NCBI RefSeq assembly: GCF_003075435.1
Contig: NZ_QCZJ01000018.1
Span: 1 to 64,000 of the forward strand
Length of the DNA stretch: 64,000 nt
Source of the DNA: Terrimonas sp.
GTDB lineage: Bacteria; Bacteroidota; Bacteroidia; Chitinophagales; Chitinophagaceae
Reading direction: 5' to 3'
Numbering within the stretch: the first letter of the stretch is position 1; every line of letters begins with the position of its first letter. The notes under the pieces are model-generated. The model saw only the letters and a program-made list of their open reading frames with translations. It did no database searches and was not told the origin of the DNA. Both the position numbers and the translations under genes were made by a program. This document shows positions 33,771 through 43,070 of this stretch, one piece after another.

Positions 33771-36425
33771 CTATTTCGTTTTTACATCTGCTTCTTTAAC
33801 AATAAACTTATAATCTCCGCCGCCAATTTCCTGCTCTTCCTGCCCCGGCAATATAATTGTTGCCCGGCTTGTTACAGGAATGGTAACCTTTACAGAAATT
33901 GTTGTTCCATTACGTACCCAGCTGCTTTTAATTAAACCATATTGAGACATATAACTGGCATCAACAAAATCAAGGCCACTGACAAATGCAGGTTTAATTA
34001 TTATTTTTTTGAAAGCCGGTGCATCGTCATCTGTATTTATTCCTGCCAGTGTTTTGTACATCCAGGCTGATATGGCGCCCATTGAAGGATGATTGCGCGA
34101 AGCATCGCCAATATTGCGGTTCACATCCCAGGTTTCGAATAAGCTGGTAGCATTGAAATTTTTTATCCAGTAGCCCCAGGAAGGCAGGGTTTCTTTTGTA
34201 ACCATTTTATATACCGATTCGGCATAACCGAAATCTGATAATACTTCAGGCACGATCATACTGCCGATAAATCCGAAATCAAGACTGTAATTATTTGCCG
34301 CCAGCGTATTGTTAAGATTTTTCGCCAGTTGCTTACGGTATTGTTCAGGTGCAATATTCATATACAACGGCAGTGCATAGGATAACTGTGTTTTATTGCC
34401 GTATGATACCTGCACCGGATCAAAAAAATATTTATTGATGGAGTCTTTGATCTTCACTGCTTTTTCTTCATATCGCTTCGCCTCACTTTCCTTACCGAGT
34501 ATATTTGCCATTTTTGCCATCAGTATATTATCATTATAATAATAGCAGGACACCATAAAATCAACAGGTGTAATAGCTTTATAATATAACCAGTCTCCAA
34601 GCCCCTTGGTCAATAATCCCTTTTCATTTTCTGTAGTTGTAGCAAATTCAAGATACTTTTTAGCAGTAGTATAAATATTTTTCATGCTCTCTTCATCACC
34701 CGAATATTTGTACAGCAATGAGGGAACGATAAAAATAGCCGCGTCCCATATTGGCCCGGCCCACTCTGAATCCCATTTCCATGATGTAGGCACAATGCCC
34801 GGCACATCACCGTCTGCCGATTGTGCATCAACCATATCTTTTACCCATTTGGCATATATATTCCTCGAATCATAGTTGATCATACCTGCTTCCTGCACCA
34901 TAAAACCGTCTGCCATCCAGCCATTTTTTTCGCGGGTAGGGCAATCCGTTGGTAGTCCGAATAAATTGCTCAAGTAAGAATTTTTGCAGATAGCATAAAT
35001 ATCATTCAGTAATGAGTTAGAGCAATTAAACCAGGCTTGTTCCTTTACATCACTATGCATTTTTAAAGCCTGCAATTTTACATCTGCAATCGATATTGGC
35101 TTACCAGAAGTAAGCTCTATATACTGGAAACCATGGTAAGTAAAGGGGGGAATAAAAGTTTCAGTCCCCTCCCCCTTCAAAATATAAATATCGGATTGAA
35201 TTACTTCTCTTGCATTACGCGGACGAAGATGCATGCTGATATTACGCTGATCAATATTTCCATCCTCATACTGCATTTCAGCATGTCTCAATTTCACCTG
35301 TGTACCTTTTGCTCCTTTTATCTGCAAAAAAGGAACACCTGCAAAATTCTGTCCCATATCAAAAACATAGCAGGTATCATTTATCTTTTTAACATTAACA
35401 GCACTAATAGTATCCGTGGTTGTTGCCGAAGGCATAATATGCGCTTCAATAATGGGGGCGGTTGCTTTTGTTACGGTTGCACGTTTCCATGAGGCATCAT
35501 TGAAGTTAATCGTATTCCATCCTTTTTGCTCAAGGCGTGCGTCATACGTAGCACCTATATGTATATTATCAAACAGCAACGGACCTGTAGATGTTTTCCA
35601 GGTTTCATCCGATTGTATAATATCCTTAGTCCCGTCTTTATATATAATATGCATCTCACAAATCATTTGCGGGCGTTTGCGCCAGGGTGCCTGGTGAAAG
35701 TTCCATACGGTAGGCGTTTGTTCGTTAAACCATCCGTTTCCTAATTGCACACCTATGCAATTTTTCCCGGTCTTCAATATAGAAGATATATCATAGGTCA
35801 TGTATAAAACGCGCTTGTTATAATCAGTGAAGCCCGGATCAAGACTATTTTTCGTTAATGATTTTCCGTTAAAAGAAAGTGTAGCATATCCTAATCCGCT
35901 TATATAACATTTTGCTGAGGCAATAGGCTTATTTACATCAAAAACTTTACGAAACATCGGCGATGGAGCATAGGCAGTGTCATATTCATCTGTTATCCAT
36001 GAAGCCGTCCAGTCAGACGGCGACATTTTTCCCGTTTCAAACCAGCTTTCTTTTGTAACACTCCCTCCGTTATTCAACCATACCTCCAGCTTCCACCAGT
36101 ATTTTGTATGAGGCATCAATGTATTACCGCTATAATACACCAATTGGTCACCGGAATTTTTTATTCCGGTATGCCATATGTCTGCTGTCTCCGGCTGTAA
36201 TTTATCTTTTGATGAAGCCACTACAATATTATAAGCAACCTGCCTGGCAGCGTTAAATGGAGAGGTTATCTGCCACATCAGTCGTGGGTTTTGCAATTCG
36301 ATGCTCAATGGCGTTTCAACATATTCACATTTCATTGATAAAATGCTTTTTTGAGAAAACGTGTACTGCACGCAAAATAGCAGTATTAAAGCGGTAAGCA
36401 TAATTTTGGGAAACCGGTTACACAT
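33771..36425 (-). CDS. Alpha-L-rhamnosidase (GH78)
   Basis: 884 residues from the ATG at 36425, which gives a signal peptide ending TFSQ; upstream codons lack one. Domains in order are a beta-sandwich (about 40-170), a carbohydrate-binding rhamnosid_N domain (with SAKCYISGLGYATLSFNGK), a concanavalin-like domain, the (alpha/alpha)6 catalytic domain and a C-terminal beta domain. The catalytic-acid region is GLPTDCPTREKNGWMADGF and a later acidic motif SLFETWDVN. It removes terminal rhamnose from plant or bacterial glycans, in the periplasm or at the surface. No sugar transporter pair is adjacent. Confidence 0.9.
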   Translation of the reverse strand: MCNRFPKIMLTALILLFCVQYTFSQKSILSMKCEYVETPLSIELQNPRLMWQITSPFNAARQVAYNIVVASSKDKLQPETADIWHTGIKNSGDQLVYYSGNTLMPHTKYWWKLEVWLNNGGSVTKESWFETGKMSPSDWTASWITDEYDTAYAPSPMFRKVFDVNKPIASAKCYISGLGYATLSFNGKSLTKNSLDPGFTDYNKRVLYMTYDISSILKTGKNCIGVQLGNGWFNEQTPTVWNFHQAPWRKRPQMICEMHIIYKDGTKDIIQSDETWKTSTGPLLFDNIHIGATYDARLEQKGWNTINFNDASWKRATVTKATAPIIEAHIMPSATTTDTISAVNVKKINDTCYVFDMGQNFAGVPFLQIKGAKGTQVKLRHAEMQYEDGNIDQRNISMHLRPRNAREVIQSDIYILKGEGTETFIPPFTYHGFQYIELTSGKPISIADVKLQALKMHSDVKEQAWFNCSNSLLNDIYAICKNSYLSNLFGLPTDCPTREKNGWMADGFMVQEAGMINYDSRNIYAKWVKDMVDAQSADGDVPGIVPTSWKWDSEWAGPIWDAAIFIVPSLLYKYSGDEESMKNIYTTAKKYLEFATTTENEKGLLTKGLGDWLYYKAITPVDFMVSCYYYNDNILMAKMANILGKESEAKRYEEKAVKIKDSINKYFFDPVQVSYGNKTQLSYALPLYMNIAPEQYRKQLAKNLNNTLAANNYSLDFGFIGSMIVPEVLSDFGYAESVYKMVTKETLPSWGYWIKNFNATSLFETWDVNRNIGDASRNHPSMGAISAWMYKTLAGINTDDDAPAFKKIIIKPAFVSGLDFVDASYMSQYGLIKSSWVRNGTTISVKVTIPVTSRATIILPGQEEQEIGGGDYKFIVKEADVKTK

Positions 36426-36532
36426 GGCTCTAAATATCTTTAATAAAAAATCATATAGCGGCAAATTAACTGATAAAGCATTTAATCTGAAATAATTCTG
36501 AATTCGCAATGACAGGAAGTAACAACAAAAAG

Positions 36533-36564
36533 AAAGGTTTACAACTTGAAAATTGTAAACCTTT
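36533..36564 (-). terminator. Terminator after the DUF1624 gene
   Basis: AAAGGTTTACAA (36533-36544) and TTGTAAACCTTT (36553-36564) form a 12-bp stem with T-rich sequence on both sides. It lies in the 333-nt gap between the start of the rhamnosidase gene and the end of the DUF1624 gene; nothing else is visible in this gap. Confidence 0.7.
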
Positions 36565-36758
36565 TTTGCTAACTAAAGAGGAACAAACCTGACCATTTGC
36601 TCCATACATTCTGGCACTCATCTCCAAAACCCCATGCTTCAACTGCTGCTGCAAATTGGCGACGAAATTTTATCCGGTATAGCACAAAAGTGTTTTTTTC
36701 CCTTTGTATCGTGAATAAATTGTTTTTATAATGCAGTGTTACAGGTACGATCATAAAC

Positions 36759-37949
36759 TTATAAATAGCTCAGCCACCATTTCTCTTTATGTTTATTCTT
36801 ATAATGATCATACCATTTGCATAATGGGTATAAAATAATTACCACCAATATCCAGGTTATATATACTCCGGGCAATGAAAAACCTTCACCTGGCTTAATG
36901 AACTTAAAGGGCAATTCCGGCACACCTGCCATACCTTCTGCAAGCGAATGACCTCTTAATAAATATGCTATAAAAGATAAAGCATGCAGCAAATAAAAGT
37001 GAATAATGTAGTAAAAAAAAGGGACCCTTCCGAAAACAATTATGATCCTGCTCAACCAGCCATTTGTTTTTGCAAGAGCCAGAAAAATAAATGCTGCTCC
37101 GATAGTAAGACATAAATAAAGCAGCGATGGCGGATATTTCTGCACATTCACAAATGAAAGTAATGTAAAGAGATTATTGCTTTGCACAGTCCACGGCACA
37201 GGGTCTCCATATACATTGATGAAGCGTAATGCAATAAAAAAAACCAGGATACCAATACCAGCTCCAAGCAAAACAGTATTGCGTTTTTTCAAATCAAAAG
37301 CAGCAAAGATTTTACCTGAGCAATAACCAAGCATCATTAATCCTATCCATGGAAGAAGCGGATAAAAAACTCCAAGCAAATGATTATTCCATAAAGGCAC
37401 AACTGTTTGTTTATGCAGCAAATACCACCAAAAGGGTAAATCGGTTCCTGCATTTTTTTCGGCAAAATCAAGCAGGTTATGCCCGCATACAATTACAATT
37501 CCTAACGCAAGCAACAAATTATACGGCAACCAGATAGCAAGCCCCAATATAATCATGCTTACTCCAATTGCCCATATCACCTGCAATACAATAAACCCAT
37601 AATGAATATCGCCGGTGATACCGAATGTAACAACAAATACCTCTATTAAAATTAGCCAGGCGCCACGGCTGATTAAAAAGCGGCACAGTTCACCTTTCGG
37701 CTTACGCATACCTAATAACCATGCCGACATGCCCGAAAGAAATACGAAAACCGGCGCGCAAAAATGAGTGATCCACCGCGTGAAAAATAAAAACGCTGAC
37801 GTATTAGCCAGGTCAAGCGGGTCACCTGTAAAAGCCTCTTTATGAAAAAAATCTCTTGTATGATCAAGTGCCATAATAATCATTACAAGCCCCCTGAGCA
37901 GATCTATAGATGTTATTCTTTTTCTTTCTGCGGTTAATGTTGGTTGCAT
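36759..37949 (-). CDS. DUF1624 / heparan-alpha-glucosaminide N-acetyltransferase-type membrane protein
   Basis: 396 residues with about ten membrane helices. The first carries RITSIDLLRGLVMIIMALDH, the hallmark of this acyltransferase family, with DHTRDFF supplying the candidate active-site His. ITHFCAPVFVFLSGMSAWLL follows. Related eukaryotic HGSNAT uses acetyl-CoA on one side of a membrane to acetylate a sugar on the other. The bacterial substrate is unknown; a cell-envelope glycan is a reasonable inference. Confidence 0.85.
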   Translation of the reverse strand: MQPTLTAERKRITSIDLLRGLVMIIMALDHTRDFFHKEAFTGDPLDLANTSAFLFFTRWITHFCAPVFVFLSGMSAWLLGMRKPKGELCRFLISRGAWLILIEVFVVTFGITGDIHYGFIVLQVIWAIGVSMIILGLAIWLPYNLLLALGIVIVCGHNLLDFAEKNAGTDLPFWWYLLHKQTVVPLWNNHLLGVFYPLLPWIGLMMLGYCSGKIFAAFDLKKRNTVLLGAGIGILVFFIALRFINVYGDPVPWTVQSNNLFTLLSFVNVQKYPPSLLYLCLTIGAAFIFLALAKTNGWLSRIIIVFGRVPFFYYIIHFYLLHALSFIAYLLRGHSLAEGMAGVPELPFKFIKPGEGFSLPGVYITWILVVIILYPLCKWYDHYKNKHKEKWWLSYL

Positions 37950-38092
37950 ATTGCATGTATGCCGTATATGGCATTATCCAAAAGTACTCATCTTTTAAAA
38001 AAATATCATATAATATGCAAAAGAAATTACAGCAATATGGGGTATACTGTATGCAGTAAAAAGTTGCAATAAGGCAGGATTAGCAATTTTGA

Positions 38093-38368
38093 TCAGGCTA
38101 TGCCAATGATCCCTAAATAATCCATAACAAGAATTGAAAAGAAAAATACAATGAATAAAACCAGCAGCATTTCAAATATTCTTTTCAGGTTATTTTTCAT
38201 TACCGAACGAATAAGTATAGCCGCAGTAATATGAATTAAAATACCCAGGGAAAAAACAGATAAGCCGAGAAACAAAAACTGGCCAAATGTAAACGCTGCA
38301 ATAAAAAAACCTGCCAGCATAAGCAGGCTGCCTGTTATTTTTAAGGGGGAATTAAGATACTTAACCAT
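38093..38368 (-). CDS. Small membrane protein
   Basis: 91 residues with three hydrophobic segments (about 10-35, 37-52 and 64-88) separated by a basic loop MKNNLKRI. No family is recognised. The ATG at 38368 starts VKYLNSPLKI, a typical cytoplasmic N-terminus. It stands alone between the DUF1624 gene and the NP-repeat protein, all leftward. Confidence 0.6.
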   Translation of the reverse strand: MVKYLNSPLKITGSLLMLAGFFIAAFTFGQFLFLGLSVFSLGILIHITAAILIRSVMKNNLKRIFEMLLVLFIVFFFSILVMDYLGIIGIA

Positions 38369-38496
38369 AGGATACTACTGTATGATTTAAACGATACCTG
38401 CTATTCAAAATTATTAAACAACAGGTGTCATGTGTTAAAACCACACACTGTATTCACAGTAATTTACCTAAGGCTAAAATGCAGTAAAGAGATGAA

Positions 38497-39066
38497 TTAT
38501 TTACCAAATTCCCCTGTCCATACAGCTTCTTTATTAAACAGGTTGATACCACTATCCGAATCGGTGCAGGCAAACATGCCGGTCCATTCATCATTAAGGT
38601 CAAAACAGTTATATGTTTTGCCATCAGCAGAAACCATATACCCCGTCCACTTACCTTTTACATCAAAGTTTAAAATAACCATCTGGTCTGCCCAAACAGC
38701 ATAACCGGTGAGCCTGTCATTTTTATCATACATATAAAACCCTACCCAGGTACCGCTCATAACAGGATTTAAGCTAAGCGTACGCAAAGGGTTGATCACT
38801 TCATTATAGTGAGGGTTCACTTTTGTATTCAGCTTGGGATTGATGAGCGCGTTACTGCCGGGGTTAATAGCGGCATTTGAATAAGGATTCAGGTTCCAGT
38901 TAAACTGGGGATTTATTTTCAGATTCTTTTCAGGACTTATTCTTTCATTTGAGCTCGGACTGAGCGTTTTGTTTAAAGCAGGATTACGGTTAGCAGGAAT
39001 CTGTTGGGCATAACCAACATTCAGTAATAAACAAATAACTAATACTACGGGTAAAATAAGTTTCAT
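38497..39066 (-). CDS. Exported protein with NP octapeptide and WTG repeats
   Basis: 189 residues from the ATG at 39066 (KLILPVVLVICLLLNVGYAQ, a signal peptide). After it come about ten units of eight residues with the pattern [I/L/V]-N-P-x-x-N-x-x (for example INPGSNAL, INPKLNTK, VNPHYNEV). The C-terminal half has about three units starting W-T/V-G and spaced about 22-33 residues, with D/N-rich turns (KWTGYMVSADGK, EWTGMFACTDSD, VWTGEF). No known family comes to mind. Periplasmic or surface location follows from the signal peptide. Confidence 0.75.
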   Translation of the reverse strand: MKLILPVVLVICLLLNVGYAQQIPANRNPALNKTLSPSSNERISPEKNLKINPQFNWNLNPYSNAAINPGSNALINPKLNTKVNPHYNEVINPLRTLSLNPVMSGTWVGFYMYDKNDRLTGYAVWADQMVILNFDVKGKWTGYMVSADGKTYNCFDLNDEWTGMFACTDSDSGINLFNKEAVWTGEFGK

Positions 39067-39182
39067 GCGCACAATTTTAAATTGGGTACTGTTACCACAT
39101 AGGATATTAAATGAAGGCTAAAAGGTTGCAACAGGTATTGAATTATTATTAAAACAGCAGCGTAAATTCTGAAAAAAGAAAT

Positions 39183-39213
39183 TAAAAAAATGCCGCAGCC
39201 AAAAACTGCGGCA
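39183..39213 (-). terminator. Terminator of mdh
   Basis: TGCCGCAG (39191-39198) and CTGCGGCA (39206-39213) form an 8-bp GC-rich stem. The minus strand continues into TTTTTTTAAT. It lies 38 nt after the mdh stop. Confidence 0.88.
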
Positions 39214-39250
39214 ATATACATTAATCAGTATAATTAATAGTGTAAAAAAC

Positions 39251-40180
39251 TTATAAAGTTTTGAGCACGCTGTTCATATTTCTCACAGCATCGGCAGATT
39301 TAGCGAACAGTGCCTTTTCGTCATCGTTCAAATTAAAGTCTACGATTTTTTCCCAGCCGTTTTTACCTATAATTACAGGCACGCCAAGGCAAATATCTTT
39401 CTGGCCATATTCTCCATCAAGATAAACACAGCAGGGCATTAATCTTTTTTCGTCTCTTACTATGCTCTTTACAAGGTCGGCACCTGATGCACCTGGCGCA
39501 TACCATGCTGAAGTGCCAATCAACCCTGTTAACGTTGCGCCGCCTACCATTGTATCAGCCGCAACTTTTTTTAGCGCCGCTTCACTTAAATATGAGCTAA
39601 CCGGTGTACCCTGGTATGTTGCAAGCCTTGTAAGCGGTATCATTGTTGTATCGCCATGCCCGCCTATAACAACGCCTTTAAGATCGTTTGGAGAAGCAGG
39701 AATAGCCTGGCTGAGATAATATTTAAACCTTGAGCTGTCCAGCACACCACCCATACCAATTACCCTGTTTTTGGGCAATCCACTTGATGTAAGTGCCAGG
39801 TATGTCATTGTATCCATAGGATTACTGATGATGATGATAATAGCATCAGGAGAATACTGCAATATGTTTTGGGTAACATTTTTTACTATACCGGCGTTGA
39901 TACCGATCAGCTCTTCACGGGTCATTCCAGGTTTGCGGGGAATACCGGAAGTTATTAAAACTACGCTACTGCCTTTTGTTTTGGAATAATCATTGGTTAC
40001 ACCGGTAATTTTTGTGTCAAACCCGAGTAAAGTTGCGGTTTGCATCATGTCAATAGACTTTCCTTCAGCTAAACCTTCTTTAATATCCAGTAAAACCAAT
40101 TCTTCGCAAAGTGCTGCCCTGGCAATATTATCTGCACATGTTGCGCCAACGGCACCTGCGCCTACAACCGTTACTTTCAT
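39251..40180 (-). CDS. mdh: Malate dehydrogenase (NAD)
   Basis: 309 residues of the LDH-like MDH type. NAD-binding GAGAVGATCA lies at residues 7-16. The substrate-specificity loop is SGIPRKPGMTREEL, whose arginines mark malate rather than lactate. SNPMDTMTYLA and the catalytic His in IGGHGDTTMIPL are present. It acts in the TCA cycle in the cytoplasm. It stands as a single gene with a strong terminator. Confidence 0.96.
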   Translation of the reverse strand: MKVTVVGAGAVGATCADNIARAALCEELVLLDIKEGLAEGKSIDMMQTATLLGFDTKITGVTNDYSKTKGSSVVLITSGIPRKPGMTREELIGINAGIVKNVTQNILQYSPDAIIIIISNPMDTMTYLALTSSGLPKNRVIGMGGVLDSSRFKYYLSQAIPASPNDLKGVVIGGHGDTTMIPLTRLATYQGTPVSSYLSEAALKKVAADTMVGGATLTGLIGTSAWYAPGASGADLVKSIVRDEKRLMPCCVYLDGEYGQKDICLGVPVIIGKNGWEKIVDFNLNDDEKALFAKSADAVRNMNSVLKTL

Positions 40181-40226
40181 TGTTGCTATATGTTTTAAGT
40201 ATTATAAAAATTTAAGGCAAAATAAA

Positions 40227-40721
40227 CTATTTAACATACTCCAGCAAATCATCCATTTTAGCGGTTCCTTCAAATGTTTTGATAAGCTCATATTTTTTAT
40301 CGTATATGGCAATAAAAGGAAACATCTTCAGCTTAAAATAACCGGTAAAAAAGAATTTTGGATCATAACCCACGGTAATATTCTTATAATCTTTCAGGTT
40401 GTATTTATCATAAAACTTCCTGGTTTTATCGAAAGCTATGGGTGTTACCATCAAAATTTGTGTACGTTTGAACTTATCGATATTGGCCTTGATCATTTCA
40501 GTTTCGTGCTGGCAATGCTCACAATCCGGGCTAAAAACCAGAACAAGGGTTTTCTTATTTTTAGGCAGGTCTTTTTTAGTATACCAGGTGGCGCTATCCG
40601 GTAAAAGCACAGAAAACTGGGGCAAAGGAAAATATGTATAAGCTGGAGCTGCGCTGTCTTTTTGGGCAAAGGAATAGCCTGATACCATGAGTAATGTTAC
40701 AAACACAAGCAAGTGCTTCAT
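40227..40721 (-). CDS. Exported thioredoxin-like protein
   Basis: 164 residues from the ATG at 40721, giving a signal peptide (KHLLVFVTLLMVSGYSFAQ). The thioredoxin fold is shown by LVLVFSPDCEHCQHETEMIK with a CEHC redox motif, and by the cis-Pro region KMFPFIAIYDK. It resembles TlpA/ResA-like periplasmic oxidoreductases of Bacteroidota. A role in thiol redox or heme-protein maturation is possible. It lies 46 nt upstream of mdh in the same direction. Confidence 0.82.
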   Translation of the reverse strand: MKHLLVFVTLLMVSGYSFAQKDSAAPAYTYFPLPQFSVLLPDSATWYTKKDLPKNKKTLVLVFSPDCEHCQHETEMIKANIDKFKRTQILMVTPIAFDKTRKFYDKYNLKDYKNITVGYDPKFFFTGYFKLKMFPFIAIYDKKYELIKTFEGTAKMDDLLEYVK

Positions 40722-40890
40722 TAGCTGGATTTTTTTGTTTGAAGATAAGATGTAATATGAAACCGGCAAGTTAACTGCATGTTGTTAAAAATATGCTGAT
40801 ATAAATATGATTTTAACATAGTTACGCAACAATATGTAGATTTGTATCGTCGTTTTTTATCATGAATGCCTCTATACGGTTAAAAATTGT

Positions 40891-41349
40891 ATGATGAAAA
40901 AAGTTTGCTTATTCACGTTTTCAGTTTTACTGATGCTTGCTGCTTCAGCACAAAAATCAGCTAAAACTGCTCCTGTTGATAATAACAGGGAAATATTGCT
41001 TCTGAAAGAAACCAAATACGACTTTGGAAAAATTCCACAGGGAAAGCCGGTTAAACACATTTTTGAGGTAGTAAACACAACAAAAGAACCCTTACAGATT
41101 GAAAACGTGCAGGCTTCATGTGGTTGCACTACTCCTGAATGGGATCACACACCTATAGCACCTGGTGCAACAAAGCAGATAACCGTAGGCTATAATGCCG
41201 CAATGGGTGGACCGTTCGAAAAAACAATTACCGTTTTTTATGATTCAGGCAAAACAAAACAGTTTATAATAAAAGGTGAAGTTTGGCAAACGCCTTCCGA
41301 AGCTGCACCCGCTAATGCAAGTGTTCAATTATTAAAAAATATAAATTAA
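40891..41349 (+). CDS. DUF1573 exported protein, copy 1
   Basis: 152 residues with a signal peptide (to ASAQ). The DUF1573 domain (about 36-130) has an Ig-like fold; landmarks are YDFGKIPQGKPVKHIFEVVN and VQASCGCTTPEWDHTPIAPG with the conserved CGC. The function of the family is unknown; it is very common in Bacteroidota. An adjacent paralog at 41360 starts 10 nt after its stop, so both form one operon. A TAGATTTG box lies upstream near 40833. Confidence 0.85.
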   Translation: MMKKVCLFTFSVLLMLAASAQKSAKTAPVDNNREILLLKETKYDFGKIPQGKPVKHIFEVVNTTKEPLQIENVQASCGCTTPEWDHTPIAPGATKQITVGYNAAMGGPFEKTITVFYDSGKTKQFIIKGEVWQTPSEAAPANASVQLLKNIN

Positions 41350-41359
41350 TACTATAACA

Positions 41360-41809
41360 ATGAAAAAACTACTTTTTACATTAGTAGCAGTTGCAGTTAC
41401 ATCATGGGCTGTAGCTCAAAACACAGACGCAAAGGTTAAGGCAGAAGATTTGATCAGCTTTAAAGAAAAGAAACACGACTTTGGCAAGATCAAACAAGGA
41501 ACCCCGGTTACTTATGATTTTGCATTTAATAATATCAGTGATAAACCTGTTATTATAGAAAATGCGTGGGCATCATGCGGTTGCACAACACCAACAAAGC
41601 CTGAGCAACCTATTGCCAAAGGAAAAAGCAATGTGATCAAAGCCGGTTTTAATGCAGCGGCTGCCGGTACTTTCGATAAAACAGTATATGTAAAGATCCA
41701 GGGTATTGATATTCCGCTGGAGCTCAAAATAACCGGTGAAGTATTGAATGCAGAAGCATACGCAAAATATGTTGCTGAAAAGAAAGATAATAAAGGGGGA
41801 AGTAAATAG
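41360..41809 (+). CDS. DUF1573 exported protein, copy 2
   Basis: 149 residues with a signal peptide (to WAVAQ). The DUF1573 domain repeats the landmarks of copy 1: HDFGKIKQGTPVTYDFAFNN and WASCGCTTPTKPEQPIAKGK. The tail ends in a charged K/D/N-rich segment. The pair arose by tandem duplication, as the CGCTTP core and the spacing are the same. A terminator follows within 50 nt. Confidence 0.87.
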   Translation: MKKLLFTLVAVAVTSWAVAQNTDAKVKAEDLISFKEKKHDFGKIKQGTPVTYDFAFNNISDKPVIIENAWASCGCTTPTKPEQPIAKGKSNVIKAGFNAAAAGTFDKTVYVKIQGIDIPLELKITGEVLNAEAYAKYVAEKKDNKGGSK

Positions 41810-41828
41810 ACACCTGACTCTCTTAAAC

Positions 41829-41860
41829 AAAAAAACCTTTGCAAAAGCAAAGGTTTTTTT
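41829..41860. terminator. Bidirectional terminator between DUF1573 pair and leuB
   Basis: AAAAACCTTTGC and GCAAAGGTTTTT form a 12-bp stem with a 4-nt loop, with T-runs on both strands. It can end the DUF1573 transcript from the left and the leu operon from the right. Confidence 0.88.
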
Positions 41861-41883
41861 GTTTAGAATAATAATCTCAAAGA

Positions 41884-42954
41884 TTATAAGTTTTTCAACG
41901 CCTCTTCCCCCATCGCATCTGTACCTAAAACCTTATCAGCAGGCGTTTGCGCATCTGCTATGTCTCTGGTGCGGAAGCCGGCTTTCAATACTTTATCCAC
42001 CGCATTAATGATTGCCTCAGATTCTGCTTTCATCCCGAAAGATATATCCAGTAGTAAAGCAGCAGATAAAACTGATGCCAACGGATTAGCAAGCCCTTTA
42101 CCGGTAATATCATGCGCAGAACCGTGTATAGGTTCATATACGCCTGTGCCATCACCTATGGATGCCGAAGCCAGCATACCCATTGAGCCGGCGATTTGTG
42201 ATGCTTCATCAGTTAATATATCACCAAATAAATTAGCCGTTACCACCACATCAAAACGGCGGGGATCTTTGATCAGTATCATGGCAGCAGCGTCAACAAA
42301 CTGGTGCTCCACTTCAATATCAGGATAATCAAGCGCTGTCTTCTGTACTACTTCACGCCACAGGCGGGAAGTTTCCAATACATTGGCTTTATCAACAGAA
42401 CATAATTTTTTTCTTCTTGTCCTGGCAGCTTCAAATGCTTTACGGGCAATGCGCTCTACCTCGTAACGACTATATTCAGCTAAATCAAAAGCGGTGTCGC
42501 CATTGTTTTTTCTCCCTTTCTCACCAAAATATATATCGCCGGTAAGCTCCCTGAAAAATAATATATCAGCACCTTTTAGTACTTCAGGTTTTATGCTTGA
42601 AGCGCTCAGTAATTCATCAAATAATTTGATCGGGCGGAGATTGGCATATAATCCAAGCTCTTTACGCATTTTCAGCAAACCCTGTTCCGGCCTTACTTTC
42701 GCGGTAGGGTCATTATCATATTTCGGATGACCCACCGCGCCGAATAATATCGCATCCGACTTTTTCATTTTTGCCAGTGTTTCATCCGGCAAAGGATTTC
42801 CTGTTGCTTCAATAGCTACGTGCCCTATCAAGGCCTCATCATACGTAAATGTATGACCGAACTTTGCCGCTATTTTATCCAATACTTTTTTGCCAACTGC
42901 TGTTACTTCCTGTCCTATTCCATCGCCAGGAACAATGAGAATGTTTTTTGTCAT
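41884..42954 (-). CDS. leuB: 3-isopropylmalate dehydrogenase
   Basis: 356 residues. It oxidises and decarboxylates 3-isopropylmalate in leucine synthesis. Features: LIVPGDGIGQEV at the start, the substrate-binding RPEQGLLKMRKELGLYANLR region, the Mg-binding DAAAMILIKDPRRFDVVVTA, then NLFGDILTDEASQIAGSMGM, and EPIHGSAHDITGKG near the NAD site. It is the last gene of the leftward leuC-leuD-leuA-leuB cluster. Confidence 0.97.
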   Translation of the reverse strand: MTKNILIVPGDGIGQEVTAVGKKVLDKIAAKFGHTFTYDEALIGHVAIEATGNPLPDETLAKMKKSDAILFGAVGHPKYDNDPTAKVRPEQGLLKMRKELGLYANLRPIKLFDELLSASSIKPEVLKGADILFFRELTGDIYFGEKGRKNNGDTAFDLAEYSRYEVERIARKAFEAARTRRKKLCSVDKANVLETSRLWREVVQKTALDYPDIEVEHQFVDAAAMILIKDPRRFDVVVTANLFGDILTDEASQIAGSMGMLASASIGDGTGVYEPIHGSAHDITGKGLANPLASVLSAALLLDISFGMKAESEAIINAVDKVLKAGFRTRDIADAQTPADKVLGTDAMGEEALKNL

Positions 42955-42967
42955 TTTAGGTATGGTT

Positions 42968-43061
42968 ACAAGTTTGTGGTTTGTAGTTTATAGTTTGTAG
43001 TTTATGGTTTGTAGTCTTTCAACTATAAACAAAGAACCATAAACCATGAATTGCTTATCGC
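42968..43061. repeat. Heptamer-period intergenic repeat, locus 3
   Basis: Between leuA/cimA and leuB. The left arm consists of seven-base units TTTGTGG, TTTGTAG, TTTATAG, TTTGTAG, TTTATGG, TTTGTAG. The right arm reads ACTATAAAC and ACCATAAACC, complementary to the left units. It interrupts the leu operon without an obvious terminator tail. Confidence 0.7.
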
Positions 43062-43070
43062 TGATGGCTT

